A stretch of 64,000 nucleotides of DNA from Rhodobacterales bacterium RIFCSPHIGHO2_02_FULL_62_130 (GCA_001828855.1 MHZT01000034.1:62001-126000); one strand, 5' to 3'. Counted from the stretch's first letter, positions 9,454 through 16,823 are shown. Notes: a model not told the origin generated them from the sequence alone. Made by a program: numbers and translations.

Positions 9454-10881
9454 ATGACCTTTTCCTTTGACAACAGCTATGCCCGCGATCTGCCCGGCAG
9501 CTATCTTCGGCTTGAACCAGCGGTGGCGCCCGCGCCGCAGCTTAGGGCGTTGAATCTATTTTTGGCCAAAGACTTGGGGCTTGATCTTGATGTGTTGCGC
9601 GAAGGGGCTGCAGGCTGGTTTTCCGGTGCCGTGGTGCCGGACGGGGCCGATCCGATTGCGCTTGCCTATGCGGGGCATCAATTTGGCGGCTTCTCGCCGC
9701 AACTCGGCGACGGGCGCGCGCATCTTTTGGGCGAGGTGCTGGACCGCAGCGGCGCGCGCCGGGACATCCAGTTGAAAGGATCAGGCCGCACGCCGTTTTC
9801 GCGCGGCGGCGATGGCAAGGCGGCCCTTGGCCCGATGCTGCGCGAATATCTGATTTCCGAGTCGATGGCAGCTCTTGGTATCCCGACCACGCGCGCGCTG
9901 GCGGTTGTGACCACAGGCGAACATATCCTGCGCGATCAGGGGCTTTTGCCCGCTGCGGTGCTGGCGCGGGTGGCGGCCAGCCATATCCGCGTCGGCACGT
10001 TCCAGTTCTTTGCCGCGCGCGGGGAAACCGACAAACTGCGCGCCTTGATGGATTACACCATTGCACGGCATTATCCGCAGGCGGCGCAGGCCGAAACCCC
10101 TGCGCTTGCGCTCTTTGATGCCGTCGCGGCTCGGCAGGCGCGCTTGATCGCGCAATGGATGGGCGTTGGTTTTATCCACGGCGTGATGAACACCGACAAC
10201 ATGGCGCTGTCGGGCGAGACGATTGATTATGGTCCCTGCGCCTTTATGGAAGGTTACGATCCGGCAACCGTGTTTTCCTCGATCGACCGGCAGGGCCGCT
10301 ATGCCTATGGCAATCAACCCCTGATTCTGGGCTGGAATCTGGCGCGACTGGCCGAGGCTTTGCTGCCCTTCTTTGATGCTGATCCCGACAGGGCGGTTGA
10401 TTTGGCCAATGCGCGGCTTGAAGCCATCGCGCCCGCCTATCAGGCGGCATGGGTCGAGGTGATGCGTGCAAAGCTGGGACTGGCGGGCGCGCAGGCTGAA
10501 GATGCAACATTGGCCGAAGATTTTCTGAAGGCAATTCAGGGTGTTGACTGGACGACTGCATTCCGTCGTTTGGCGGGCGCTGTCACCGTGGACGCGGGGG
10601 TAGTGGGAGATGCGGCAGCGCTTCGGGCGTGGCTTCCGCGTTGGCGCGCGCGGTTGCGCCCCGATGCCAAAACCGCCCTTCTTGCAGCCAACCCCGCCGT
10701 CATTCCGCGCAATCATCTGGTCGAGGCGGCACTGGCTGCGGCGACCGCGGGCGATATGGCCCCTTTCGAGGCGCTGCTGGCCGCAGTCCGTGACCCTTTC
10801 GGCGACACGACGGGGCGCGAGGGCTTTTCCTTGCCTGCGCCGCAGGGCTTTGGCGATTACGTCACCTTCTGCGGAACCTGA
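9454..10881 (+). CDS. selO: SelO-type protein adenylyltransferase (YdiU family)
   Basis: SelO is a pseudokinase that transfers AMP to Ser/Thr/Tyr residues, linked to redox homeostasis. The 475-residue protein has family hallmarks: GHQFGGFSPQLGDGRAHLLGE, the nucleotide lysine in IQLKGSGRTPFSRGGDGKAAL, YLISESMAALGIPTTRAL, and metal ligands in GVMNTDNMALSGETIDYGPCAFM (N and D inverted as in SelO). The C-terminus ends TFCGT, matching the conserved C-terminal Cys/Sec position. The start chosen (MTFSFDNSYARDLP) matches the family and has a GGGG-rich ribosome site. An extra 17 upstream codons from a GTG are unlikely. Confidence 0.93.
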   Translation: MTFSFDNSYARDLPGSYLRLEPAVAPAPQLRALNLFLAKDLGLDLDVLREGAAGWFSGAVVPDGADPIALAYAGHQFGGFSPQLGDGRAHLLGEVLDRSGARRDIQLKGSGRTPFSRGGDGKAALGPMLREYLISESMAALGIPTTRALAVVTTGEHILRDQGLLPAAVLARVAASHIRVGTFQFFAARGETDKLRALMDYTIARHYPQAAQAETPALALFDAVAARQARLIAQWMGVGFIHGVMNTDNMALSGETIDYGPCAFMEGYDPATVFSSIDRQGRYAYGNQPLILGWNLARLAEALLPFFDADPDRAVDLANARLEAIAPAYQAAWVEVMRAKLGLAGAQAEDATLAEDFLKAIQGVDWTTAFRRLAGAVTVDAGVVGDAAALRAWLPRWRARLRPDAKTALLAANPAVIPRNHLVEAALAAATAGDMAPFEALLAAVRDPFGDTTGREGFSLPAPQGFGDYVTFCGT

Positions 10882-10921
10882 TCCGGTTGACGCAAGGCGC
10901 GGACGGTTGCAAAGTCGGGCT

Positions 10922-11482
10922 ATGAACCCGCGATCAGACATCCATGACCGTTTGGCCGCGTCGCTGCGCGATGCGCGCAAGACGCGCGGTCTGTCGCTGG
11001 ATGCGGTGGCCAAGCTTTCGGGCGTAAGCCGATCCATGGTCAGCCAGATCGAGCGCGGCGAATCCTCGCCGACCGTGGCGACTTTGTGGAATCTGACGCA
11101 GGCATTGCAGATTGATTTCGCAGGGCTTCTGGAAGGGCGCACCGCGCCGGGGATCGAGGTTGTGCGTGCCGAGGCGGCTCCGGTGATCGGCGGGCGCGGG
11201 CAGGGTCTGACCATTCGCATTCTGTCGCCCGCAGAAGATGTAGGCGAGAACGAGGTTTACGATCTGCGTTTTGCAAGCGCGGGCCGGCTGGACTCGGAAC
11301 CCCATTCCGCCGGATGCCGCGAGCATCTGACGGTGATCGAGGGGCTGGTCAGGGTGACATCGGGTGACGAGGATTCGTTATTGGGACCGGGTGATACGGC
11401 CCGCTATCCCGCCGACCGCCCGCATGCTCTTGCCGCCGAGGATGGACCCGCGCGGGCCTTGCTGATCGTGCAAGATAGCTAG
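10922..11482 (+). CDS. XRE-family regulator with C-terminal cupin domain
   Basis: 186 residues. Residues about 8-65 form a Cro/C1-type helix-turn-helix (RLAASLRDARKTRGLSLDAV, then SGVSRSMVSQIERGESSPTV). Residues about 110-185 form a small cupin (EPHSAGCREHLTVIEGLVRV, GDTARYPADRPHALA) that normally senses a metabolite. XRE-cupin proteins commonly regulate adjacent amino-acid or polyamine catabolism genes. The gene lies directly upstream of kbl-tdh on the same strand, and the kbl promoter carries tandem palindromes, so it is the best local candidate regulator of threonine degradation. The ATG was chosen because the longer frame runs back into selO. Confidence 0.9.
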   Translation: MNPRSDIHDRLAASLRDARKTRGLSLDAVAKLSGVSRSMVSQIERGESSPTVATLWNLTQALQIDFAGLLEGRTAPGIEVVRAEAAPVIGGRGQGLTIRILSPAEDVGENEVYDLRFASAGRLDSEPHSAGCREHLTVIEGLVRVTSGDEDSLLGPGDTARYPADRPHALAAEDGPARALLIVQDS

Positions 11483-11489
11483 GGCGGAA

Positions 11490-11560
11490 GGGGGCTTTGC
11501 GCCCCCGCCATGTTGGCAGGCCAACATGGCCCCCCCGCAGAGTATTTGGGCCAAGATGAA
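11490..11560. repeat. Composite double-hairpin repeat with variable stem (copy 2)
   Basis: GGGGGC-tttgc-GCCCCC (11490-11506) is followed by a perfect 10-bp stem GCCATGTTGG/CCAACATGGC with loop cagg (11507-11530). A CCCCCCGCAG run and the tail TATTTGGGCCAAGATGAA follow. The layout is that of the repeat at 5403-5480, but the second stem is unrelated in sequence. It sits just after the regulator stop and may terminate its transcript before the kbl promoter. Confidence 0.72.
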
Positions 11561-11561
11561 A

Positions 11562-11634
11562 TCCGTTATAGCGGAATATAATCCGTTTTATTGACGGTCC
11601 GGCTGTTTTACTGCAATATCCGCTAAATTGGAGG
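11562..11634 (+). promoter_or_regulatory. kbl-tdh promoter with tandem palindromic operator
   Basis: A sigma-70-like promoter reads TTGACG (11591-11596), 17-bp spacer, CAATAT (11614-11619). Directly upstream are two interlocking 14-bp near-palindromes sharing one arm: TCCGTTATAGCGGA (11562-11575) and CGGAATATAATCCG (11572-11585). A further ATATCCGC half-site lies at 11617-11624. GGAGG at 11630-11634 is the kbl ribosome site. Placement just upstream of -35 fits an activator or repressor, and the XRE-cupin protein encoded immediately upstream is the obvious candidate. Confidence 0.68.
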
Positions 11635-11644
11635 TATTTCTGCC

Positions 11645-12835
11645 ATGACGGACAAAGCCTTTCTGACCCATCTGCGCAATGTTCTGGCCGGCATCGAAGC
11701 CGAAGGACTGACCAAGCGTGAACGCCAGATTACCAGCGCGCAAGCGGCGTATGTCACGGTTGGCGGGCGAAGGCTGCTGAACCTTTGTGCCAATAATTAC
11801 CTTGGCTTGGCGGACGATCCTCGGCTTATTACGGCAGCCAGGGCGGCGATGGACAGCCACGGCTATGGCATGGCCTCGGTGCGATTCATCTGTGGCACGC
11901 AAGAGCTGCATCGCGCACTGGAAGCGCGGATTGCGGCCTATCTGGGTATGGAGGATTCGATCCTGTTCGCCGCCTGTTTCGATGCCAATGGCGGGCTGTT
12001 TGAGCCGTTGCTGACGGATCAGGATGCGATCATCTCGGACAGCCTGAACCATGCCTCGATCATCGACGGGGTGAGGCTGTGCAAGGCGCGGCGCTATCGC
12101 TTTGCCAATAACGACATGGGCGATCTGGAGGTGCAACTGCTGACCGCGATCAAGGATGGCGCGCGGTTCATCCTGATTGCGACGGATGGTGTTTTCTCGA
12201 TGGATGGCAGCTTTGCGAACCTGCCCGCGATTGCCGCGCTGGCCGAGAAATATGGTGCGCTGACGATGGTGGATGATTGCCATGCCACGGGGTTCATCGG
12301 GCCGCAGGGGCGGGGGACGCCGGCGCTGGCGGGGGTGAAGGTGGATATTCTGACTGGCACTTTGGGCAAAGCGCTTGGCGGGGCCTTGGGCGGCTATATC
12401 GCGGGGCCGCAGCCGGTGATCGACCTGCTGCGCCAACGTGCGCGGCCCTACCTGTTCTCGAACGCCCTGCCGCCTGCGGTGGTGGGGGCGGCACTGGCGG
12501 CCTTTGATATTGTCGAGGGTGCCGATGATCTGCGGGCAAAGCTGGAGCATAACGCCGCCTATTGGCGCGACGGGTTGCAAAGCCTTGGGTTCCGGCTGCT
12601 CCCCGGTGAGCATCCGATTGTGCCGGTGATGCTGGGCGAGGCCCCGATGGCGCAGGCCTTGGCAAAGGCACTGGAGGCGCGGGGGGTGATGGTCTCGGCC
12701 TTCTTCTACCCTGTCGTTCCGCATGGCGGCGCGCGCATCCGCACGCAGATGAGCGCCGCCCTGACGACGGATGATCTGGATTTCGCGCTGGAGGCCTTTG
12801 CCTCTGCCGCCAAAGAGGTGAGGGCAATCCGATGA
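11645..12835 (+). CDS. kbl: Glycine C-acetyltransferase (2-amino-3-ketobutyrate CoA ligase)
   Basis: Kbl cleaves 2-amino-3-oxobutyrate with CoA to glycine and acetyl-CoA, completing threonine breakdown begun by Tdh. The 396-residue alpha-oxoamine synthase shows [46 protein letters not shown] (the D and H that contact PLP) and Schiff-base lysine K242 in [15 protein letters not shown]. It has a strong GGAGG site and the promoter described above. The last four bases overlap tdh (ATGA), so the unstable intermediate is made and used by coupled products. Confidence 0.96.
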   Translation: MTDKAFLTHLRNVLAGIEAEGLTKRERQITSAQAAYVTVGGRRLLNLCANNYLGLADDPRLITAARAAMDSHGYGMASVRFICGTQELHRALEARIAAYLGMEDSILFAACFDANGGLFEPLLTDQDAIISDSLNHASIIDGVRLCKARRYRFANNDMGDLEVQLLTAIKDGARFILIATDGVFSMDGSFANLPAIAALAEKYGALTMVDDCHATGFIGPQGRGTPALAGVKVDILTGTLGKALGGALGGYIAGPQPVIDLLRQRARPYLFSNALPPAVVGAALAAFDIVEGADDLRAKLEHNAAYWRDGLQSLGFRLLPGEHPIVPVMLGEAPMAQALAKALEARGVMVSAFFYPVVPHGGARIRTQMSAALTTDDLDFALEAFASAAKEVRAIR

Positions 12836-13854
12836 AATGCTTGGTCAAATCCCGCGCCGAGGTGGGGCTGTGGATGGAAACCCGCCCCATCCCCGAAATC
12901 GGTCCCGAGGACGTGCTGATCCGCGTGAAGAAAACCGGCATTTGCGGCACCGACATTCATATCTGGAACTGGGACGACTGGGCCGCGCGCACGGTGCCGG
13001 TGGGGCTGATTACTGGCCACGAATTTGCGGGCGAGATTGTGGAGATGGGCGCGCAGGTTGAAGGGTTGGCCATCGGGCAGCGCTGCTCGGGTGAGGGGCA
13101 TCTGATCGGCAAACACTCGCGCCAGTCGCGGGCGGGCAAGTTCCATCTTGATCCGGCGACACGGGGGATTGGCGTCAATGAACCGGGGGCTTTTGCCGAA
13201 TACCTGCGCCTGCCTGCCTTCAACGTGGTGCCGCTGCCTGACAGCATTGATGACGAGATCGGGGCGATTCTTGATCCCTTGGGCAATGCGGTTCACACCG
13301 CGCTGTCCTTTGATCTGGTGGGCGAGGATGTGCTGATCACGGGCGCGGGGCCGATCGGCATCATGGCGGCGGCGGTGGCCCGCCACGTTGGCGCGCGGCA
13401 TGTGGTGATCACCGATGTAAATCCGGCACGGCTGGCGCTTGCGGCAGAGGTGGCGGATGTGACGGCGGTGAACGTCGCCACCGAGGATCTGCGCGAGGTG
13501 ATGGCGCGGCTGAAGATCGTGCAGGGCTTCGATGTGGGCATGGAGATGAGCGGCAATCAGGCCGGTCTGGACCAGATGATCGACGCGCTGGTGATGGGGG
13601 GGCGGATTGCCATGCTGGGTATCCCGCCCGGCAAATCGCCCGTGGACTGGAGCCGCATCGTGTTCAAGGCCATCACCATCAAAGGTGTCTATGGCCGCGA
13701 GATTTTCGAGACTTGGTACAAGATGATCGCCATGCTGGAAAACGGCCTCGACGTGCGGCGGGTGATCACGCACCGGTTCAGGGTTGATGATTTCGCGACG
13801 GGGTTCGAGGTGATGCGGTCTGGGGCGTCGGGGAAGGTTGTGTTGGAGTGGTAG
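12832..13854 (+). CDS. tdh: L-threonine 3-dehydrogenase, variant lacking the structural zinc cysteines
   Basis: NAD-dependent zinc alcohol-dehydrogenase-family enzyme (340 residues) oxidising threonine to 2-amino-3-oxobutyrate. Catalytic zinc ligands are present: C38 ([13 protein letters not shown]) and H63-E64 ([10 protein letters not shown]). The cofactor loop is [20 protein letters not shown], and the C-terminal half aligns closely with E. coli Tdh as recalled. The structural-zinc lobe aligns without gaps, but its four cysteines are replaced by G93, S96, S99 and D107 ([20 protein letters not shown]). A structural zinc in this lobe is therefore unlikely. It overlaps kbl by 4 nt. Confidence 0.94.
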   Translation: MKCLVKSRAEVGLWMETRPIPEIGPEDVLIRVKKTGICGTDIHIWNWDDWAARTVPVGLITGHEFAGEIVEMGAQVEGLAIGQRCSGEGHLIGKHSRQSRAGKFHLDPATRGIGVNEPGAFAEYLRLPAFNVVPLPDSIDDEIGAILDPLGNAVHTALSFDLVGEDVLITGAGPIGIMAAAVARHVGARHVVITDVNPARLALAAEVADVTAVNVATEDLREVMARLKIVQGFDVGMEMSGNQAGLDQMIDALVMGGRIAMLGIPPGKSPVDWSRIVFKAITIKGVYGREIFETWYKMIAMLENGLDVRRVITHRFRVDDFATGFEVMRSGASGKVVLEW

Positions 13855-13882
13855 TCGGCGGAGCCAGATGCGCAGAGCCAGA

Positions 13883-13900
13883 GTCGGGGTTAACCCCGAC
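13883..13900. terminator. Perfect 18-bp palindrome after tdh
   Basis: GTCGGGGTTAACCCCGAC is a perfect palindrome 29 bp after the tdh stop and about 30 bp before the tRNA-Cys 3' end, which is on the opposite strand. No T-run follows, so it is not a classic intrinsic terminator. It resembles the GTAGG-led palindromes elsewhere in the window (reverse strand reads CGTAGGTCGGGG). A role at the convergent ends is inferred. Confidence 0.4.
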
Positions 13901-13931
13901 CTACGGCTTGGCGATTGTTTTGGATTACCTT

Positions 13932-14005
13932 TGGAGGCGGGTATCGGAATCGAACCGATCTACATGGATTTGCAATCCAGCGCATAGCCTGCCTGCCCAC
14001 CCGCC
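13932..14005 (-). tRNA. tRNA-Cys (GCA), prophage attachment gene
   Basis: 74-nt tRNA with encoded CCA on the minus strand. Acceptor arms GGCGGGT/ACCCGCC pair fully. The anticodon stem-loop CTGGA-TTGCAAA-TCCA(T) carries GCA, and the T-arm is ATCGG-TTCGATT-CCGAT. Nucleotides 1-37 (5' end to just past the anticodon) are duplicated at the far prophage end, so this gene is a chromosome-phage hybrid whose 5' flank is prophage DNA. Confidence 0.96.
13969..14005. other. attL core (37 bp)
   Basis: Left copy of the 37-bp attachment core, beginning TTTGCAATCCAGCGCATAGC. It coincides with nucleotides 1-37 of tRNA-Cys, including the anticodon. It matches the right copy base for base; flanking bases differ on both sides (a versus c, t versus c), which fixes the core limits. 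Confidence 0.93.
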
Positions 14006-14017
14006 TCGTTGCTGTTT

Positions 14018-14046
14018 CCATTAAGTTTTGTCCTTCCCCGCGTCAA
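14018..14046 (-). promoter_or_regulatory. Possible phage-supplied promoter for tRNA-Cys
   Basis: Reading toward the tRNA on the minus strand, TTGACG (14046-14041) is followed after 15-17 nt by CTTAAT/TAATGG, ending about 12 bp before the tRNA 5' end. All of it is prophage DNA between the integrase stop and attL. The -35 element is good; the -10 is weak. Integration would separate the tRNA from its chromosomal promoter, so a replacement is expected here. Confidence 0.45.
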
Positions 14047-14064
14047 GCCATATCAGTCGGTTTA

Positions 14065-15084
14065 TCAAATCTCATTTTGTGCCGTATCTGTTCCATCCCA
14101 CTTGACGCGGGCTGATCGGGCTTGTGTCACCTGCCGGGCAATGCCCGCATATTGCCGGATCATCGCCTTTGAGGCATGGCCGCTATACGCTGCGATTTCG
14201 TCATCGCTGCACCCGGCCCACGCCAGCTCCATTACGCCGCGATAACGCAGCCCATGCAGGTCATAGGCATCTAGGCCAAGCCGCTTGCGCTCTGCCCGCA
14301 TAATCGCGGCCATGGCCTCATAGGTCATAGGCTGGCCATAAGTGTTCCGCAGGATTGACCGGCTAAGGTCGCACGGATCAGGGCGCACAGCGTCCAGCGC
14401 CGCGCGCAACGCTTCCGTGCAGGGCAAGGTTAGCGCCTTGCCGGTCTTGCCTTGAACAACCCGCAAGCTGTCCCCGTCATAGTCGCCCCACTTGAAGCGC
14501 GGCCAATCGCCCGGCCTCTGGACGCTGCCCACGCCTATTTCAAAGATCAGGCGGGGCAGGGGCTTTGCCAGCTCTCGCCACGTCGCCACCGCCGCATCTG
14601 TCCAAGGCACATGCGCCCGCCGCTTGTCCGCAGGCGTCTTGATCCGGCGCGCGCCCTTGGCCGGGTTGGTATCCAGCCACCCCAAATCTATCGCATGCTC
14701 ACACAGAACCGACATGACTTGCGGGATATAGTTGGCAAATCGCACCCGGTCTCGGTTGGCTTCCATCGCCGCCAGCACGTCCGCGCGCTTGAGCTTCGGC
14801 ACTTCCCTCCCGGCGTTCTTTTCTAGGACGTAATCAATCACCCGCTGATAATCCCGGCGTGACACCGGCCCGAGGTTGGCCCACCGATCCGAGGCTTGAT
14901 AACTCAGCACTAGCGCGGCCCACGTCCTACGGCTGGCCGGTGCCTTTCCGCCCATGATCGCCCAATATTCGATGTCAAAGGCTTGGGTGCCATATTCGGC
15001 CTTAATGCGGATCGTGCGGCCATGGCGCCGGAAATACCATGCGCCCGCGTAAGGCGACCAAAGGTAACGCTTTGGCTTCACCAT
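14065..15084 (-). CDS. Prophage tyrosine-type integrase
   Basis: 339-residue tyrosine recombinase catalysing att-site recombination. Catalytic residues can all be placed: R190 (GSVQRPGDW), K213 (VQGKTGKAL), H277-x-x-R280 (DLHGLRYRG), H303 (YSGHAS) and nucleophile Y312 (IRQYAGIA). The N-terminal arm-type and core-binding regions occupy about residues 1-150. It ends 59 bp from attL and its 5' end overlaps the excisionase-like gene by 7 nt. It is the last gene of a leftward six-gene chain beginning with an Arc-like regulator. Confidence 0.95.
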   Translation of the reverse strand: MVKPKRYLWSPYAGAWYFRRHGRTIRIKAEYGTQAFDIEYWAIMGGKAPASRRTWAALVLSYQASDRWANLGPVSRRDYQRVIDYVLEKNAGREVPKLKRADVLAAMEANRDRVRFANYIPQVMSVLCEHAIDLGWLDTNPAKGARRIKTPADKRRAHVPWTDAAVATWRELAKPLPRLIFEIGVGSVQRPGDWPRFKWGDYDGDSLRVVQGKTGKALTLPCTEALRAALDAVRPDPCDLSRSILRNTYGQPMTYEAMAAIMRAERKRLGLDAYDLHGLRYRGVMELAWAGCSDDEIAAYSGHASKAMIRQYAGIARQVTQARSARVKWDGTDTAQNEI

Positions 15085-15278
15085 TGCATAGCCCCCCCGC
15101 CCGCCACATCGCCCCGGATCACGCGCCGCAGCTCGTCCACGTCGAACCGCTCAAGCTGGCCGATCCGCTTGGGGGGCGGAAGGTTGCCCGCCGCCACCTG
15201 CTCGCGCAGCTCCGTCGCCTTCATATCCAGCAGCGCCGCCGCCCGCGCCTCCGTTGCAAAGATCGGGTCAAGCTTCAT
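15078..15278 (-). CDS. Excisionase-like / helix-turn-helix protein
   Basis: 66 residues with the pattern of small winged-helix excisionases of the AlpA/MerR kind: FATEARAAALLDMKATELRE (helix-turn-helix), then PPPKRIGQLERFDVDELRRVI (wing and C-terminal helix). Its place directly upstream of and overlapping the integrase gene supports a recombination directionality role. It could instead be a transcriptional regulator. No catalytic function is expected. Confidence 0.65.
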   Translation of the reverse strand: MKLDPIFATEARAAALLDMKATELREQVAAGNLPPPKRIGQLERFDVDELRRVIRGDVAGGGAMQW

Positions 15279-15582
15279 TTTCGGCCACTTTCAAGGCTTG
15301 CCAGTAGGTATCCACCACCCGCCCGAACATGGCTTGCGCGTCCCGGTCCACATCGGTTTCGCCGCGCATCTTGAGAACACGCTTTAGCGCCGCCTTGTCG
15401 TAACCTTCGGATTTGGCGCGGTCGAAGTCGGCTTTGATAAGGTCGCCCAGCTCCGCCTTGCGCTCAAACTTGCCCTCTAGACCTTCGACAATTTCCAGCA
15501 GCCGCGCGCCCGCATTTTCCAGCACCGCCGCCGTCACGGCCATGTCGGCTTCGGTTTCCTTCATGGGGGTTTTCTTGCTCAT
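15268..15582 (-). CDS. GapR-like (DUF2312) DNA-binding protein
   Basis: 104 residues, mostly helical. Its central part (LLEIVEGLEGKFERKAELGD, then ADFDRAKSEGYDKAALKRVL, KMRGETD) follows the GapR/DUF2312 pattern: long first helix, then I/V-K-x-x-F/Y-A-x-A-K-x-x-G-Y/F-D, then a basic L-(K/R)-x-(V/I)-L-x-(M/L)-R. Caulobacter GapR clamps overtwisted AT-rich DNA. A phage copy could act on supercoiling during replication or on integrative recombination. The match is by eye and the N-terminal 20 residues are divergent. It overlaps both neighbours in the integrase operon. Confidence 0.6.
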   Translation of the reverse strand: MSKKTPMKETEADMAVTAAVLENAGARLLEIVEGLEGKFERKAELGDLIKADFDRAKSEGYDKAALKRVLKMRGETDVDRDAQAMFGRVVDTYWQALKVAENEA

Positions 15583-15830
15583 GCTGTCACCCCTTGCTTG
15601 ACGTATGGCTCACAAAGCACGGCCCGCACCCGATCCGCTTCCCGCGACCGCTGCAGGGCGTTCCACTTGGCGGTCGATCCATCTTCGCTTTCATCCGACA
15701 CGCCTTCACCGCAGCCGCATTGGACATAATGGGTTTCGCGGCCAGCGCCGTATCCGAACCAGCCTTGATCTGGCTTGCCCGTGCCGCAGGCGCAGGCCCA
15801 CAGGTGGCCATGGGTGATGCCCGCGCTCAT
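15579..15830 (-). CDS. Lar-like zinc-ribbon protein 1
   Basis: 83 residues with ACACGTGKPDQGW, then YVQCGCGEGVSDESEDG and AKWNAL. The spacing of C-x-C and C-x-C pairs and the closing A-x-x-W-N are those of Lar-like (restriction alleviation) zinc ribbons found on phages and prophages. Rac prophage Lar modulates the host EcoKI restriction-modification system. Here function is inferred from motif alone. It overlaps both neighbours by 4 nt, inside the integrase operon, beside a second Lar-like gene. Confidence 0.55.
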   Translation of the reverse strand: MSAGITHGHLWACACGTGKPDQGWFGYGAGRETHYVQCGCGEGVSDESEDGSTAKWNALQRSREADRVRAVLCEPYVKQGVTA

Positions 15831-16030
15831 GCCGCGCCCCTTTCATCGTTCCAGCGCATCACTGCGCCCGCATCGGTCGCCGCCCAAGACCCGATAGCCC
15901 CGCAGCCTGAATTACCGCAGGCAATTCGCCATGCTGCCGGATACCCGGCGCGAACCTGATTGCAGATCAGTTGGGCGCTATCATGCCCGCAGCCGCGACA
16001 AGCGCGCGCCACCACCTTTACAAAGGTCAT
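15827..16030 (-). CDS. Lar-like zinc-ribbon protein 2
   Basis: 67 residues: CRGCGHDSAQLICNQ, then WRIACGNSGCGAIGSW and AVMRWNDE. It shows the same two cysteine knuckles and terminal A-x-x-x-W-N as its neighbour but only weak identity to it, so the pair probably reflects an old duplication or independent acquisition. Possible role is protection from host restriction; a generic small zinc-ribbon regulator is the alternative. Overlaps of 4 nt on both sides show tight coupling. Confidence 0.55.
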   Translation of the reverse strand: MTFVKVVARACRGCGHDSAQLICNQVRAGYPAAWRIACGNSGCGAIGSWAATDAGAVMRWNDERGAA

Positions 16031-16197
16031 GCCGCCGCCCCCCGATCTTCGCCGCGCTCGGGCTGATCGCGGGTCAAGTCCCGTTCCAAGCGCGACAGAA
16101 TTTCTGCGTTCATGCTGCGCCGATTTACCCGCGCCGCTTCCAATACTTTCGCGCGCAGGCTTTCAGGCCAACGCAGTTGGGTGACAAAGGTATTCAT
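16027..16197 (-). CDS. Arc-like ribbon-helix-helix regulator (leftward)
   Basis: 56-residue protein, starting MNTFVTQLRWPESLRAKVLE and continuing ARVNRRSMNAEILSRLER. This is the Arc/Mnt fold: a short N-terminal strand (TFVTQLRWP), a helix, N-R-R-S turn, and MNAEI of the second helix. It is the first gene of the leftward operon that ends with integrase and shares its control region with a rightward Arc-like gene. Its stop overlaps the next start (ATGA). The strand residues that read DNA (TQLRW) differ from those of the rightward protein (NVRLP), so the two may prefer different sites. Confidence 0.8.
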   Translation of the reverse strand: MNTFVTQLRWPESLRAKVLEAARVNRRSMNAEILSRLERDLTRDQPERGEDRGAAA

Positions 16198-16208
16198 AGG
16201 CCTATCCC

Positions 16209-16261
16209 TTTATATAGTTGCATGGTGCCACTAGATGCACGATGCAACTATTGACTGTCAA
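16209..16261. promoter_or_regulatory. Divergent control region with palindromic operator
   Basis: Between the two Arc-like genes lies an inverted repeat with 13-bp arms and one mismatch: AGTTGCATGGTGC (16216-16228) and GCACGATGCAACT (16237-16249), centre cactagat. TATATA abuts the left arm, reading as a leftward -10. TTGACT follows the right arm as a rightward -35 and itself begins the 11-bp palindrome TTGACTGTCAA (16251-16261). The layout fits a genetic switch in which a ribbon-helix-helix dimer pair covers both promoters. Confidence 0.65.
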
Positions 16262-16299
16262 CCCGCAACCGATCTTTTTCGCGCAAAAGGGGAATTGGA

Positions 16300-16626
16300 A
16301 TGTCAGACCTAAGACCGGGACAAGGTGCCGAAAGCTTCAACGTCCGACTGCCCGCAGGGATGCGCGACAGGATCAAGGTTGCCGCCGATCTAAACGCCCG
16401 CAGCATGAATGCCGAAATCGTCGCCACTTTAGAGGAACGCTATCCGGCCACGTCTGTTGACGTGCGCGCTGTCGATAGCCTGTTGCATTACATCGCCAAC
16501 GCGACCACCCCCGGACAAGTCCTTGAACGGATTGCCGAGGTAAACGCAAAATTTGAGGCGGTTGGATCACCCTTGCGGATTGAACAGGGGCGGGAAGGCA
16601 AGCTAACGATAGTCACCGAATTCTAA
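16300..16626 (+). CDS. Arc-like ribbon-helix-helix regulator (rightward)
   Basis: 108 residues. The first 50 form an Arc-type ribbon-helix-helix domain (ESFNVRLPAGMRDRIKVAAD, then LNARSMNAEIVATLEERYP). A C-terminal extension of about 55 residues (VDSLLHYIANATTPGQVLER...) may mediate oligomerisation. AAGGGG precedes the ATG. It is one of only two rightward genes in the prophage, which is how a lysogenic repressor would be placed; no CI-like repressor was found. P22 Arc/Mnt are the nearest functional precedent. Confidence 0.82.
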   Translation: MSDLRPGQGAESFNVRLPAGMRDRIKVAADLNARSMNAEIVATLEERYPATSVDVRAVDSLLHYIANATTPGQVLERIAEVNAKFEAVGSPLRIEQGREGKLTIVTEF

Positions 16627-16643
16627 CCCGCAAAGGTTTTGCC

Positions 16644-16823
16644 ATGTCTATTTTGAATATCATTGTCGGCCTCGTCGCCATCGCATTCGCTGTTTATTCC
16701 TTATTGATTTTCAAGGTGGCTGCGGGCGGTATCCATGAAGTCTATGGGGCGGTCATGCTAGGGTCTGGCGGCATCATCTTTGCAATCGCCGCACTGATCC
16801 TTGCGATAGAGCGCCGCCCCTAG
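16644..16823 (+). CDS. Small two-TM membrane protein
   Basis: 59 residues, beginning MSILNIIVGLVAIAFAVYSL, with two hydrophobic helices (about 3-24 and 36-55) joined by a short turn (KVAAGGIHEVYG) and a basic end (ERRP). It follows the rightward Arc-like gene by 17 bp and so is likely expressed in the lysogen. A superinfection-exclusion or lysogenic-conversion role is plausible. No homology is claimed. The stop overlaps the convergent leftward gene by 4 nt. Confidence 0.6.
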   Translation: MSILNIIVGLVAIAFAVYSLLIFKVAAGGIHEVYGAVMLGSGGIIFAIAALILAIERRP

